Below, piece by piece: positions 1 to 8,931 of a DNA stretch of 64,000 bases; the first letter of the stretch is position 1, and every line of letters begins with the position of its first letter. This stretch comes from Bryobacteraceae bacterium (GTDB lineage Bacteria; Acidobacteriota; Terriglobia; Bryobacterales; Bryobacteraceae), in assembly GCA_041394945.1 (NCBI GenBank), contig JAWKHH010000001.1, positions 2,046,001-2,110,000 on the forward strand. Reading direction: 5' to 3'. The position numbers were made by a program, and so were the translations under genes. The notes beneath the pieces are model-generated. The model saw nothing but the letters and a program-made list of their open reading frames with translations. It ran no database searches and was not told where the DNA came from.

Positions 1-1506
1 GATGACGAGCGTGACGCGGCGCACATTGTCCATCGCCTGGTTGGACCAGGCCCAGGAAGGCGGCAGGACCGGGAATTGCGACAGCGCCTCGCCGCTAGCC
101 ACACTCGCGCCGTCGAGACCGAAGTGAACAGAATCATCGGCTGCGGTGGCTCCGTAGCCGCGAGCCCAGACGTAGTAGGTACCCGTCTGCGAGAACTTGA
201 CGTCAAACTGCAATTGCGGCGCCGACGCCACGTAGCCCGTGGACAGGTTGTTGTTGGAGTTTGGCTCGGCGCTCATGAATCCGGCGCCTGAGAAGGATGG
301 AACATTCGTCCGCTGAATCCAGGACTGGGTACGGTTCACCACGCGGGCATTCTCGGCTTCCATGACAACCATGCCGCCGCTTTCGAGGAACGCCCCGTCG
401 CCCGTCGTGGGAGTGGGTGTTGGAATCGGACTGGCCGGCGCGACGGGGTTCACCGTAACGCCCGCAGTCGCCGCCTTGGTCGCGTCGGCAATCGAGCGGG
501 CCGTGATCGTTACCGCGGTGGTGGAAGTGACCGTCGGAGCCAGGAACCGGCCGCTGCTATCGATGGACCCGGCCGAAGCCGACCAGGTGACACGCGAATC
601 GGCCGTGCCGAGAACGGTCGCCGTGAATTGGGCCGTTCCGCCCGCGGACACAGTGGCGGTGGCGGGCGACACGGAAATGCTCACCGGGGTGACCACGGTG
701 ACCACGGCGGTGGCGAATTTGGAGTTGTCGGCGACGCTGGTCGCCTTGATGGTTGCCTGTTGGGTTGTCGCGATGGAGGGGGGAGCGGTGTACACGCCAG
801 TGTTCGAAATCGTGCCCGGCCCAGCGATCACCCACGTCACGCGGGAATCCGTGGAACCGCTCACCGTAGCCTTGAAGGTGGCCTGGCCGCCGGGCGACAC
901 GGTCGCGGAGGTTGGCGTGAGCGAGAGGGTGACCGGCGAGGGCGCGGGCGCAGTGGCTCCGGCGCCCGGGATGATCTCAATGGCGCTCACCATCGCGTGC
1001 CGGACCACGCTGACGAAGTCCAGCCGCAGGCGCCCGCCGGTGACGTTGACGGTGAAGGTGCGGTCCACGGCCTTGTAGGCTCCGCCCGCCACTTTGAAAA
1101 TGTCGAAGTTGGCGAGCATGCGCTGGCCGTTGGCGTCGACGTGGAATACACGGTTGCCGGCGCCTGAGATCTCGTTCTCAGAGAACTTCAGAGTCACTTC
1201 GAGGGAGCCGTTTGGCACGGGAATGTCGTAGGAAAATGGCGTATAAACACCGCGGCGGGACCCGCGGTAGATGGCCTGGTCATCGGCGCCCTCGATCGAA
1301 TAGGAAGTCCAGTGGAGACCGCCATCTACCCAGTAGCGATCGGGGGACCATACCGTTCCGTCAACCGCTGTGTAGTTTTGTGTGCTGTTGCAGTTGATAC
1401 GAACGGCCTGAGCCGCGGCCGGTGAGACAGCCGCTGAAATAAGGAATACAAGGGAAAGCAACCGTGGCGCAAACGCACGAACCAGTTGCGGGCCGATTTG
1501 GTACAT
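1..1506 (-). CDS. Secreted malectin / Ig-like / carbohydrate-binding protein, N-terminal part (truncated by window edge)
   Basis: Reading the minus strand from the ATG at 1506 gives an open frame of 502 codons that leaves the window without a stop. Residues 1-33 form a signal peptide (hydrophobic core, then AAAQA). Residues about 34-178 look like a malectin-type carbohydrate-binding domain (INCNS start, VFHVDANGQ, VVRHAMVSAIEI). Two bacterial Ig-like repeats follow (about 190-275 and 276-352; SVSPATATVSAGG-type starts, TW residue pairs), then a Pro/Thr linker. From about residue 373 there is a second beta-sandwich domain (VVMEAENA, YYVWARGYG) like those found in glycoside hydrolase accessory regions. 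The start is supported by AAGGAG nine bases before ATG. It is probably an extracellular glycan-binding protein; any catalytic part lies outside the window. Function beyond binding is unknown. Confidence 0.8.
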   Translation of the reverse strand, partial: MYQIGPQLVRAFAPRLLSLVFLISAAVSPAAAQAVRINCNSTQNYTAVDGTVWSPDRYWVDGGLHWTSYSIEGADDQAIYRGSRRGVYTPFSYDIPVPNGSLEVTLKFSENEISGAGNRVFHVDANGQRMLANFDIFKVAGGAYKAVDRTFTVNVTGGRLRLDFVSVVRHAMVSAIEIIPGAGATAPAPSPVTLSLTPTSATVSPGGQATFKATVSGSTDSRVTWVIAGPGTISNTGVYTAPPSIATTQQATIKATSVADNSKFATAVVTVVTPVSISVSPATATVSAGGTAQFTATVLGTADSRVTWSASAGSIDSSGRFLAPTVTSTTAVTITARSIADATKAATAGVTVNPVAPASPIPTPTPTTGDGAFLESGGMVVMEAENARVVNRTQSWIQRTNVPSFSGAGFMSAEPNSNNNLSTGYVASAPQLQFDVKFSQTGTYYVWARGYGATAADDSVHFGLDGASVASGEALSQFPVLPPSWAWSNQAMDNVRRVTLVI

Positions 1507-1589
1507 CTCGGGAACTCCTTCGTTTTGTCTTCCGCCTTGGCACACGTCGGACGTCTGCCTGTCGGATGAGGCGGTTTTCGAAGCCCGTC

Positions 1590-1611
1590 GCGGCAGCGAA
1601 AAAATTGCCGC
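1590..1611 (-). other. Short hairpin in the leader of the malectin-type gene
   Basis: Arms GCGGCA and TGCCGC (6 bp) enclose a 10-base A/T-rich loop, about 85 bases upstream of the ATG at 1506. It could be an RNA leader structure; no known riboswitch consensus was recognised. Weak evidence. Confidence 0.25.
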
Positions 1612-2146
1612 AATAAGGCGTTTCCAACACAAGCTGGCGCGCGGGATCAGCCAGACGGACGTTACCGCCTCCGGGCTTCCTGTCCCTGCCGCCGGCGGGA
1701 TTTGGACGCGATCAAGCCTTTTTCGGAGAGCCGTGTGAAGCAGCTCAGTCGGGAAAGTGTCGGAACTTTCCTCCGTGGCGCCCGGTATGGGTCGCCGTTT
1801 GGGTATTTGGCAAGCAATCACCTTGCCAGAACGGCTCGATCCACCCGAAAGCGTAGAAACGACGGCGCGGGAGAGGTCCTGATGCCACCGCGAGGAAAAG
1901 CTCCCCGCACGTAAGAATTACAAGCCCGCTCTCGAAGGTGCGCAGCGGGTGTTTCAATTTGGAAAACCGGTGGACGTAACTAGCTGCAAACGCGGACTTC
2001 GAACCGCGTACTGGACCTATGGAAATTCCGGAATGGCGCTCGGTAAGATTTCCATAGAACAAGGACCCTTCGCGTACTACACCACCGCAATTGATGGCAT
2101 ACGCATCGGAACTCCCCGCTATCGCTCGGATCCCTGGACGTCAAGC

Positions 2147-2224
2147 AGTACTTTAGGATTAGTACTTATTTGTCAATTCGTGCAGAACGGTACTATGCAC
2201 TAACTGGCAAAAAGTACTTAGTAC
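2147..2224. promoter_or_regulatory. Cluster of five GTAC-centred sites, possible operator array
   Basis: GTAC cores occur at 2148, 2162, 2190, 2214 and 2221. Three are full AGTACT palindromes (2147-2152, 2161-2166, 2213-2218), two of them followed by TTA. On the minus strand a TTGACA (2171-2176) and a TAAAGT (2150-2155) frame one palindrome with a 15-base spacer, and another palindrome overlaps the TAAAGT. A repressor site over a promoter reading toward the malectin-type gene is the simplest reading, but the binding protein is unknown. Confidence 0.35.
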
Positions 2225-2249
2225 GATTCGCGGACCACATATGCCCACA

Positions 2250-3401
2250 TTAGAGGGTCTCTTCTCGACCTTGTCCGAGGTTGACCTTGACATCGATCAC
2301 GCGTCCTTGCCGGAATATCTTCAACGCGATGGCATCACCCGACTTCTTGTTGATCAGCAGCCGCGCGATCGCATCGCCGCGATCCACCTTCTGGCCATCG
2401 ATGGACATGATGAGATCTCCCCCAATTCCGACTTCGGCGTTCCCGATATACACCCAACGGCGGGCAGGGACGATGCCCGCCGTCGCGGCGGGCGTACCCG
2501 CGCCAACCTCGTACACCAGGAAACCGCCTTCGCGAGGGAGTTGCAGCGCCTCCGCGAGGTCCCCCGCGACGTAGAGCCCATTGACCCCCAAACGCGGACG
2601 GCCTTTGCCGCCGCGGGACTGGAATCCATCCATCATCACCTTGGCGCGATTGATGGGCATGGCGAACCCGATGCCGATGTTGCCTCCGGGGCCGTAGATG
2701 GCGGTATTGACGCCGATGACCGTGCCGTTGGAGTCGAGCAGCGGACCGCCGGAGTTGCCGGGATTGATGGCGGCATCGGTTTGGATCATGCCTTCGAGGG
2801 TCTGGCCGCCTTCGTCACGGATGTTGCGGCCGAGTGAACTGACGATGCCGGTGGTAAGTGTGCCGCTCAAGCCGAAGGGGTTGCCGATGGCGAGCACTTT
2901 CTGTCCCACCTGGATCTTGTCGGAATCACCGAGGCGCAGGAACTGGAGCTTGCCTTTCGGCGAGATGCGGATGAGCGCGAGGTCGTTGTAGGGATCGCGG
3001 TCGACAATTTGCGCTGTGTAACGCGTCTGATCCGACATGGTGACCTCGAGCTTCTGGGAGCCCGAAATCACGTGGTTGTTCGTGACGATGAGGCCATCGG
3101 CGTTGACGAGGAACCCGGAGCCGGTCTCCTTGGACGGGACGATATCGAAAAAGAAATCGCGGCGGTACACGGTGGACGTGATAAACACGGTGGCCAGGTG
3201 CGCGTCGCGATAGACCTCGATATTGTTGACTTCGTCGGAACTCAACCCGGCGGCCCGGCCGATCTCGGGATCGGACCAAAGCGCGCCTTTGGCGGGCACG
3301 GGGTTCCCGCCGTGCCTGGGCCAGAGGCCGGCCCGGGAGGTGATCAAGACAAACGCCGCCGCCAACAGGGCGGCCACTCCGATTACTCGCAACGCTTTCA
3401 T
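2250..3401 (-). CDS. HtrA/DegQ-family serine protease with one PDZ domain
   Basis: 383-residue envelope protease. A membrane anchor or uncleaved signal lies at residues 5-22. The trypsin-like triad is visible: His110 (TNNHVI), Asp140 (YNDLALI) and Ser217 (GNSGGPL). One PDZ domain follows (about residues 265-375, GGDLIMSIDGQ), so the layout is DegS/HhoA-like rather than two-PDZ DegP. I chose the ATG at 3401 because the open frame upstream runs antisense-like through coaE sequence, while this start sits just before the membrane segment and has ACGGAG upstream. It begins 16 bp after the coaE stop and is probably the last gene of folD-coaE-htrA. Likely role: periplasmic protein quality control. 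Confidence 0.93.
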   Translation of the reverse strand: MKALRVIGVAALLAAAFVLITSRAGLWPRHGGNPVPAKGALWSDPEIGRAAGLSSDEVNNIEVYRDAHLATVFITSTVYRRDFFFDIVPSKETGSGFLVNADGLIVTNNHVISGSQKLEVTMSDQTRYTAQIVDRDPYNDLALIRISPKGKLQFLRLGDSDKIQVGQKVLAIGNPFGLSGTLTTGIVSSLGRNIRDEGGQTLEGMIQTDAAINPGNSGGPLLDSNGTVIGVNTAIYGPGGNIGIGFAMPINRAKVMMDGFQSRGGKGRPRLGVNGLYVAGDLAEALQLPREGGFLVYEVGAGTPAATAGIVPARRWVYIGNAEVGIGGDLIMSIDGQKVDRGDAIARLLINKKSGDAIALKIFRQGRVIDVKVNLGQGREETL

Positions 3402-3417
3402 TTCGACAGACTCCGTT

Positions 3418-4035
3418 TCAGACTGATGGGGAACACGCCATTTCGCGCAGTGCTTCAGCGATCGGCAGCACAAGAGCTTTGGTTCGTTCCTTCGATCCGG
3501 AAGTGTCGACCACGAAATCCGCATAGCGGACCTTTTCCTCGAGCGGCATCTGCCGGGCGAGGCGCTGCTCGACCTCTTCGCGCGTCAGGCCGTCGCGCTC
3601 CATCGCGCGCGCGATCTGGGTCTCGCGCGGGCACGCGGCGACGATCAACTTGCGGTAGCGCCGGTGGCTTCCCCCTTCGATCATGATGGCCGCCTCGACG
3701 ACGGCGATGCCGCGCGGGTCCTCACGCTCAAGCGCGGCGAGGATCTCCTCTTCACGCCGGAACACTTCCGGATGAACGAAGGAGTTGAGCAAAGCAAGCT
3801 TCTCCGGCTGCGCGAATACGATCGCCGCAAGCCGGCGCCGGTCGATAGCGCCATCATTATTAAGAATACCCTCCCCGAACTCGCGGACGGTGGCGGCATA
3901 GGCTCCGCCGGAGGGGCTTAGCGCTTCGTGCCCGAGTCGGTCGGCGTGGATGAGGTGGCAGCCTTGTTCCTCGAGCACATGGCCCACGAAGGACTTTCCG
4001 GATGCCAGCCCGCCGGTGAGACCCACGCGCAGCAT
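3418..4035 (-). CDS. coaE: Dephospho-CoA kinase
   Basis: 205 residues, the usual CoaE length. It catalyses the last step of coenzyme A synthesis, ATP-dependent 3'-phosphorylation of dephospho-CoA, in the cytoplasm. The N-terminus carries the P-loop GLTGGLASGKS (residues 5-15), followed by HADRLGHEAL, which matches the family's conserved D-x-x-x-H segment, and a lid region rich in Arg (ERDGLTREEVEQRLARQM). It starts four bases after the folD stop codon and ends 16 bp before htrA, so it is co-transcribed. Confidence 0.95.
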   Translation of the reverse strand: MLRVGLTGGLASGKSFVGHVLEEQGCHLIHADRLGHEALSPSGGAYAATVREFGEGILNNDGAIDRRRLAAIVFAQPEKLALLNSFVHPEVFRREEEILAALEREDPRGIAVVEAAIMIEGGSHRRYRKLIVAACPRETQIARAMERDGLTREEVEQRLARQMPLEEKVRYADFVVDTSGSKERTKALVLPIAEALREMACSPSV

Positions 4036-4039
4036 GAAC

Positions 4040-4954
4040 CTACCCGTGAAGGCGGCGTTCGGCGAGCGTCACCGTATTCGCCATCAACATCGCGATGGTG
4101 AGCGGCCCCACGCCACCGGGAACCGGCGTGAAGGCGGCGGCATGCCCGACTTCCAATGGATGGACGTCGCCCACCAGCAGCGACCCCTTGGCTTCAAACT
4201 GGGCGAGCTTTTCCGGCGATGCGCCAAAGACGGCCTCGGCCTCGGCGCGAGTAGAGAGGCGATTTATGCCGACGTCAACGACGGTTGCGCCAGACTTGAT
4301 GAAATCGCCGCGGATGAAGGCGGGACGCCCGATGGCGGCAACGAGGATATCGGCGGCGCGGCATTCGGCGGGGAGGTCGACGGTGCGCGAGTGGCACACG
4401 GTGACGGTGGCGTTGGCGTGCAGGAGCAAGAGCGCCATGGGCTTGCCGACGATATCGCTACGGCCGACGACGACCGCCTTCTTTCCGGCGACGGGGATGT
4501 CGTACCGGCGGAGGATCTCCATCACGCCGGACGGCGTGCAGGCACGGGGTCCGGGATTGGCGGCGACGAGATTGCCGACGTTGTAGGGATGGAACCCGTC
4601 GACATCCTTGGCGGGGTCGATCGCCAGCAGGACGGCGCGCGAGTCGACATGGGCGGGAAGCGGCATCTGGACGAGGATTCCGTCGATGTCGGGACGGGCG
4701 TTGAGCGAGGCAACGATCTCGAGCAGAGCCTCGGTGGAGATGGAGGCCGGCGGCGTGAGTTTCTCGCTGTGGACGCCGAGTTGCTGGCAAGCCTTCACTT
4801 TGTTGCGGACGTAGATGGCGGAAGCAGGGTCGTCGCCGACGAGGACGACGGCCAGGCCGGGCGGCCGGCCGAGGCGGTTGAACTCGGCCACGCGGGGGGC
4901 CAGCTCGCCGAGAATCTGGTCGCGAACCCACTTCCCATCGAGTAACTTCGGCAT
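4040..4954 (-). CDS. folD: Bifunctional methylenetetrahydrofolate dehydrogenase / methenyl-THF cyclohydrolase
   Basis: 304 residues, slightly longer than typical FolD. It interconverts 5,10-methylene-THF and 10-formyl-THF with NAD(P). Visible motifs: GDDPASAIYVRNKVKAC (about residues 40-56; Tyr48 and Lys52 match the catalytic Tyr and Lys of the family), VQMPLP, the nucleotide-binding stretch VVGRSDIVGKP, and the C-terminal PGGVGPLTIAML. The frame is open further upstream, but the ATG at 4954 begins the conserved N-terminus and has GAAGGAG upstream at a rather long spacing. First gene of the folD-coaE-htrA run. Confidence 0.95.
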   Translation of the reverse strand: MPKLLDGKWVRDQILGELAPRVAEFNRLGRPPGLAVVLVGDDPASAIYVRNKVKACQQLGVHSEKLTPPASISTEALLEIVASLNARPDIDGILVQMPLPAHVDSRAVLLAIDPAKDVDGFHPYNVGNLVAANPGPRACTPSGVMEILRRYDIPVAGKKAVVVGRSDIVGKPMALLLLHANATVTVCHSRTVDLPAECRAADILVAAIGRPAFIRGDFIKSGATVVDVGINRLSTRAEAEAVFGASPEKLAQFEAKGSLLVGDVHPLEVGHAAAFTPVPGGVGPLTIAMLMANTVTLAERRLHG

Positions 4955-4977
4955 CGTTGGTGTTGGTGCTCCTTCGG

Positions 4978-6357
4978 TCAGGATTGGGCCGCCTTGATTC
5001 GCCAATGATAGAGCAATCCGCCGAGAGCGATGGTGGATATCGCGGCGGCGGATACTTTCGGTTCGAGAGTAAGTCCGAACAAAGTCATCCACGCGCCGAC
5101 GACAATGAAGACCGCAGGCACGAGCGGATAGGCGAAACTAACGACGGGTAACTTCCGCCAGCCGGGACGGCGCCGGAATACGAATAGCGACGCGACAGTG
5201 ACCGTGGCGAAAAAGTTCAGCAGAAACGTAATGAAGAGCCATAAGAGCTCAAACGGCGTAAGGGTCACGAGCATTGCCACGCCACCCTGCCAGAGAATGG
5301 CCCAGACCGGCGTGCGCCACTTGGGATGAATGTAGGAGGCCGATCGGAAGAACGCGCCATTCTTGGCCATGGCGTAGTAGACACGCGGGCCGATGGTGAC
5401 CATGGCGTTCACGGTCGACATCAGAGAGACGGCCATCAGCGCGGCAAAGATGCCGCCCACGGCGGGGCCGAAGAGTTTCGACGACGCCAGACTCCCGATT
5501 GCAATCACGCCTTTCATCGACTCGAGAGGCGTGGCGTAGATAAAGAGTACGTTGAGCGCGAGGTAGAAGACGGTGACCAGCACCGTACCCAAGGCCAGAG
5601 CCAGCGGCAGCGTCCGGGCGGGTTGATGGATTTCCTCGGCGATATAAGTAGCGGCGTTCCAGCCGGAGTAGGCGCCATAGACGAAAAACAGGCTGATGGC
5701 GAACTGAGCGGCCAGCGGATAGGGCGATTCACGCACGGCGGGCTGGGAGAAGTGATCCCAACTGCCGGTTCCCACGGCGAGACCGAGAAGGACAAGTCCG
5801 GCGAGGACGGCGACCTTGGTTCCCGTGAGCAGGTTCTGCAGCGCCGCCACGGGGCGGACGCCGAAGAAGTTGATGACGGTGAATGCCGCGATGAGAGCCG
5901 CGGCGCAAAGCTGAGCGCCGCCAACCTTCATGAGAAACCAGGACGGTCCGAAGGTGGCGATGGTGGCGTCCTGGCGGAGGCTTGGCCAAAAGTAGCCGAG
6001 GTAGCTGGAGAACGCGAGCGCGGCGGCGGCGATAGGGCAGGAGAAACCGGCGATGAAGGAGACCCAACCGGTCATGAATCCCCAGGTGGGCCCGTAGGCG
6101 CGGGTGAGGTAGACGTACTCGCCGCCGGAACTCGGAAAATTGACGCCCAGTTCGGAGTAGCAAAACGCGCCGAGCATCGCGCAAACGGCCCCGACGACGA
6201 ACACGGCGAGCACCATCGAGGCGCTGCCGAGATCCCGGGCCAGGTAGCCGGAGATCGTGAAGATCCCGGTGCCGATCATGTTCGAGACCACCAGCGCGAC
6301 GGCGCTGACGAGTCCGATTTGGCGGAGGAGGGACGCGGAACCACCGGCGGAGGCCAT
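4978..6357 (-). CDS. APC-superfamily amino acid/polyamine permease
   Basis: 459-residue inner-membrane carrier with about 12 hydrophobic segments. The family signature NMIGTGIF lies in the first membrane helix (residues 26-33) and SGGEYVYLTRAYG in the third. It most resembles L-type/basic amino acid exchangers, but the substrate cannot be read from sequence. The ATG at 6357 is five bases past the MocR gene stop. No Shine-Dalgarno is visible; instead a TACAAT lies seven bases upstream, inside the 3' end of the regulator gene, so it may be transcribed both from its own leaderless promoter and by read-through. Confidence 0.88.
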   Translation of the reverse strand: MASAGGSASLLRQIGLVSAVALVVSNMIGTGIFTISGYLARDLGSASMVLAVFVVGAVCAMLGAFCYSELGVNFPSSGGEYVYLTRAYGPTWGFMTGWVSFIAGFSCPIAAAALAFSSYLGYFWPSLRQDATIATFGPSWFLMKVGGAQLCAAALIAAFTVINFFGVRPVAALQNLLTGTKVAVLAGLVLLGLAVGTGSWDHFSQPAVRESPYPLAAQFAISLFFVYGAYSGWNAATYIAEEIHQPARTLPLALALGTVLVTVFYLALNVLFIYATPLESMKGVIAIGSLASSKLFGPAVGGIFAALMAVSLMSTVNAMVTIGPRVYYAMAKNGAFFRSASYIHPKWRTPVWAILWQGGVAMLVTLTPFELLWLFITFLLNFFATVTVASLFVFRRRPGWRKLPVVSFAYPLVPAVFIVVGAWMTLFGLTLEPKVSAAAISTIALGGLLYHWRIKAAQS

Positions 6358-6362
6358 TTTCG

Positions 6363-7826
6363 TTATTGTAGCCGCAGCGCCCGCGCCAGTCGGCGGATGC
6401 CCTCCCGGATGGTCCTCTCGGGGAGAGCGGCGAACCCGAGCACGAGCCGCGGCGGACCGGCATAGGCATCGAGGTAACAGGCGGCGGCGTTGCCCATGCT
6501 GACGCCGGCGGCAAGCGCGCGGGCGAGTAACTCTTCGGCTCGAAGGGGCGTGTCGATCTCGAGCATCACGTGCAGGCCGGCCGGCTCGCCATGGATCCGC
6601 GCGCGCGGCCCCAGAAAGTGGGCCAGGGCGTCGGCGAGCGTCTGGCGGCGGGTGGCGTAGAGGGAGCGCATGCGGCGAACATGTCGTTCGAAGTGGCCCT
6701 GCTCGAGGAAGTCCGTGAGCACGAGTTGATCGATGGCGGCGCACTGGCGGTCCGCGAGGAATTTCGCGCGGGTGAGCACGTTCACGAGCGCGGGCGGCGC
6801 CACCAAATATCCGAGCCGAAGGCCGGGGAAAAGAACCTTGGAGAAGGTCCCGGCATAGAGCACGCGGCCGGCGCGGTCCAGCCCTTGCATGGACGGCGTG
6901 GGGCGGCCCTCGAACCGGAACTCACTGTCATAGTCGTCCTCAAGGATCATGCTGTCGGTGGCGGCGGCCCAGGCAAGAAACTCAAGCCGGCGCGCAAGAG
7001 GCATCACCACCCCGGTGGGAAACTGGTGGGCCGGTGTCAGGTAGACGAGCTTCGCGGACTTCGGGAGCGCGGCTGGCAGAGCGCCTTCGCCATCCACCGT
7101 GAGCGGATGGAGGCGCGCGCCGCGCGTGGCGAAGGAGACGATGGCGCCGCGGTAGCCCGGGTTCTCCACCGCAACGCGATCACCCGAGTCAATGAGGATC
7201 TCGCCGGTAAGAGCGAGCGCCTGTTGCGAGCCGCTGACAAGGACAACTTGCGACGCATCGCAGCGGACGGCCCGGTAGCGGGTGAGATACCGGGCGATCG
7301 CGCGGCGGAGCGGCTCATGGCCGGCGCGGTCCTGCTGGTAGTCGAGGATGGACGGCGACAGATCGCGCATGCGGCGCGAGTGCAGACGGCGCCAGGTTTC
7401 ATAGGGAAAGCAGTCGAGTCCCGGGCAGCCGTTTCGGAAGTGGATGATGGCGGTGTCGTCGGGAACCTCGAGGTTGCGCGCGTTGGCGATAGCGCGGCCC
7501 CGGACGGAAAGGCGTGGAGCGGATGTGGAGTTCGCCTCGGACGCGGAGCCTGCCGGCGCCGGTTCGAGCATTCCTTCGGGCAAGCGGGCGGAAACAAAGG
7601 TGCCGGATCCGGCGGAGGTCTCGAGATAGCCCTCGGCGTGGAGGCGCTCGTAGGCGGCGGTGACCGTGGTCCGCGAGACGGTGAGGCCGCGCGCGAGCTG
7701 ACGCGTGGAGGGGACGCGTTCGCCGAGCGCTAGCCGGCCGCCGAGGATGGCCGCGCGGAAGCCCGCGTAGATGCGGCCTTGCAGCGGGCCGTCGTCCGGG
7801 AACAGAAGGGTGAAGTCGACCGGCAA
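6363..7826 (-). CDS. MocR/PdxR-type regulator: GntR winged helix fused to a class I aminotransferase-like domain
   Basis: 487 residues. Residues about 12-78 are a GntR-type winged-helix DNA-binding domain (LALGERVPSTRQLARGL, VSRTTVTAAYERL). From about 115 onward it is a fold-type I aminotransferase-like domain with the PLP lysine in YAGTFSKVLFPGLRLGYL. Such proteins sense PLP or an amino compound and usually control a divergent gene; here that gene is a pyridoxamine-oxidase-like protein 69 bp away. The start is TTG at 7826, which begins the family N-terminus and lies five bases after a TATAAG box. Effector unknown. Confidence 0.88.
   Translation of the reverse strand: MPVDFTLLFPDDGPLQGRIYAGFRAAILGGRLALGERVPSTRQLARGLTVSRTTVTAAYERLHAEGYLETSAGSGTFVSARLPEGMLEPAPAGSASEANSTSAPRLSVRGRAIANARNLEVPDDTAIIHFRNGCPGLDCFPYETWRRLHSRRMRDLSPSILDYQQDRAGHEPLRRAIARYLTRYRAVRCDASQVVLVSGSQQALALTGEILIDSGDRVAVENPGYRGAIVSFATRGARLHPLTVDGEGALPAALPKSAKLVYLTPAHQFPTGVVMPLARRLEFLAWAAATDSMILEDDYDSEFRFEGRPTPSMQGLDRAGRVLYAGTFSKVLFPGLRLGYLVAPPALVNVLTRAKFLADRQCAAIDQLVLTDFLEQGHFERHVRRMRSLYATRRQTLADALAHFLGPRARIHGEPAGLHVMLEIDTPLRAEELLARALAAGVSMGNAAACYLDAYAGPPRLVLGFAALPERTIREGIRRLARALRLQ
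6365..6370 (-). promoter_or_regulatory. Candidate -10 box (TACAAT), leaderless promoter of the APC permease
   Basis: TACAAT ends seven bases before the ATG at 6357 with no ribosome-binding site between; transcription would begin at or next to the start codon. Confidence 0.5.
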
Positions 7827-7831
7827 GTGGA

Positions 7832-7837
7832 CTTATA
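7832..7837 (-). promoter_or_regulatory. Candidate -10 box (TATAAG), MocR-type regulator
   Basis: Lies five bases before the TTG start at 7826 in the 69-bp divergent intergenic region; no Shine-Dalgarno. Confidence 0.4.
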
Positions 7838-7881
7838 GATTTGCACGAAACTGGATCTACCGCAAGGCCACTCTTCCCAGC

Positions 7882-7887
7882 TAAGAT
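7882..7887 (+). promoter_or_regulatory. Candidate -10 box (TAAGAT), pyridoxamine-oxidase-like gene
   Basis: Lies eight bases before the ATG at 7896. The GGAG between box and ATG is too close to the start to be a usual ribosome-binding site. The MocR-type regulator probably binds in this divergent region. Confidence 0.45.
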
Positions 7888-7895
7888 GGAGATCC

Positions 7896-8597
7896 ATGGC
7901 TGCGAATTCTACCCCTTCCGCGCCGGCGCCGAGCGGCCGGTCGACCCTGCGTCGTCACCCGGAGCGCGGCAGCTACGACCGCGAAGTGATCTACGGCATC
8001 CTGGACGCTGGATTTCTGTGCCACGTCGGGTTCGTGGAGGACGGGCGCCCGTTTGTGATTCCGACGGCATACGGGCGATCAGGCGACCGGCTCCTGATCC
8101 ACGGTTCGGCGGCGAGCCGGATGATGAAGCGGCTGGCGGAGGGGGCGGAGGCGTGCGTGACGGTAACGCTAGTCGACGGGCTGGTGCTGGCGCGGTCCGC
8201 GTTTTCGCATTCGGTGAACTTCCGTTCCGTTGTGGTTTTCGGGGAAGCGCGGCCCGTAACCGACGCGGCGGAAAAGCACGAGGCGCTGCGGGTGATTACC
8301 GAGAACATCGCGCCGGGCCGCTGGACGGCGTCGCGGCAGCCGACCGAGAAAGAGCTGAAGGCGACGACGGTGGTGTGGCTGCGTCTCGACGAAGCGTCGG
8401 CAAAGGTCCGCAGCGGGCCGCCGAAGGACGATCCGGAGGATCTTGCGCTCGGCTACTGGGCGGGCGAGGTTCCACTGCGGTGGACCTACGGACCGCCGCT
8501 GGTGGCGCCGGGCGTGCCGGAAAATGCCGAGCCGCCGCCCTTCGCGGCCGCGGGCCCGGTGTATTTCCGGAAGGGAGCCGGTCAGGCGGGGAAGTAG
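7896..8597 (+). CDS. Pyridoxamine 5'-phosphate oxidase-like FMN-binding protein
   Basis: 233 residues of the Pyridox_ox_2 type (split-barrel flavin/nucleotide-binding fold). The N-terminal half has the typical order: LDAGFLCHVGFVEDGRPFVIP, then SAASRMMKRL, then CVTVTLVDGLVLARSAFSHS and the NFRSVVVFGEAR strand. The family contains many proteins of unproven activity near MocR-type regulators, as here. Its last 16 bp overlap the convergent cupin gene. Probable cytoplasmic flavoprotein; substrate unknown. Confidence 0.82.
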   Translation: MAANSTPSAPAPSGRSTLRRHPERGSYDREVIYGILDAGFLCHVGFVEDGRPFVIPTAYGRSGDRLLIHGSAASRMMKRLAEGAEACVTVTLVDGLVLARSAFSHSVNFRSVVVFGEARPVTDAAEKHEALRVITENIAPGRWTASRQPTEKELKATTVVWLRLDEASAKVRSGPPKDDPEDLALGYWAGEVPLRWTYGPPLVAPGVPENAEPPPFAAAGPVYFRKGAGQAGK

Positions 8598-8929
8598 TCG
8601 TCGTCGGCGATATCGGGGATGCCGACCACAAGCACGCGCATACGGCCCTTGGCGCCGTGGACGACGCCGGGCGGGATGTGAACGAGCGAGCCTTTGGCGA
8701 CAGGATGATCCTCGCCGTCGAGCGAAACGGAGCCTTCGCCATCGAGCACGTAGTAAAGCTCGGTGGACCGCTTGTGGTAGTGGAGTCGGGCGCCGTCGAT
8801 ATCGACGGCGTGGGCCCAAGCGGCGGGATCGAGCGCGGCGTCCTCCCGGCTGATCAAGCGGTCGCGCCAACCGCACGCGCTACGTTCGCGGGGAGTGCGC
8901 CCTTCGTGACGGATGAGCGTGCCGGGCAT
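8582..8929 (-). CDS. Small cupin-domain protein
   Basis: 115 residues forming a single cupin barrel. Both cupin motifs are present: motif 1 HYHKRSTELYYVLDGEG with His50, His52 and Glu58, and motif 2 GSLVHIPPGVVH with His91, so a divalent metal site is intact. I chose the ATG at 8929, two bases after the stop of the upstream gene, over in-frame starts inside that gene. It is probably co-transcribed with the monooxygenase-like gene before it. Enzymatic role unknown; may be a small isomerase, dioxygenase or binding protein. Confidence 0.8.
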   Translation of the reverse strand: MPGTLIRHEGRTPRERSACGWRDRLISREDAALDPAAWAHAVDIDGARLHYHKRSTELYYVLDGEGSVSLDGEDHPVAKGSLVHIPPGVVHGAKGRMRVLVVGIPDIADDDYFPA

Positions 8930-8931
8930 GA

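Larger units (their letters stand above)
1507..2249. other. Non-coding stretch of 743 bp between malectin-type gene and htrA
   Basis: No open frame here looks like a protein: the short frames have no recognisable motif and the base composition is lower in GC than the neighbouring genes. It is the upstream region of the malectin-type gene and the downstream region of htrA. It holds a short hairpin at 1590-1611 and a cluster of GTAC-centred sites at 2147-2224, listed separately. No tRNA-like cloverleaf was seen. Confidence 0.6.

Noticed and set aside
1745..2062. 105-residue open frame on the minus strand in the 743-bp intergenic region
   Set aside because: No family motif, no ribosome-binding site and unusual codon use; kept as non-coding.
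7037..7597. Open frame of 186 residues inside the MocR-type regulator
   Set aside because: Out-of-frame shadow with Arg/Ser/Pro-rich sequence, no start signal and no known fold.
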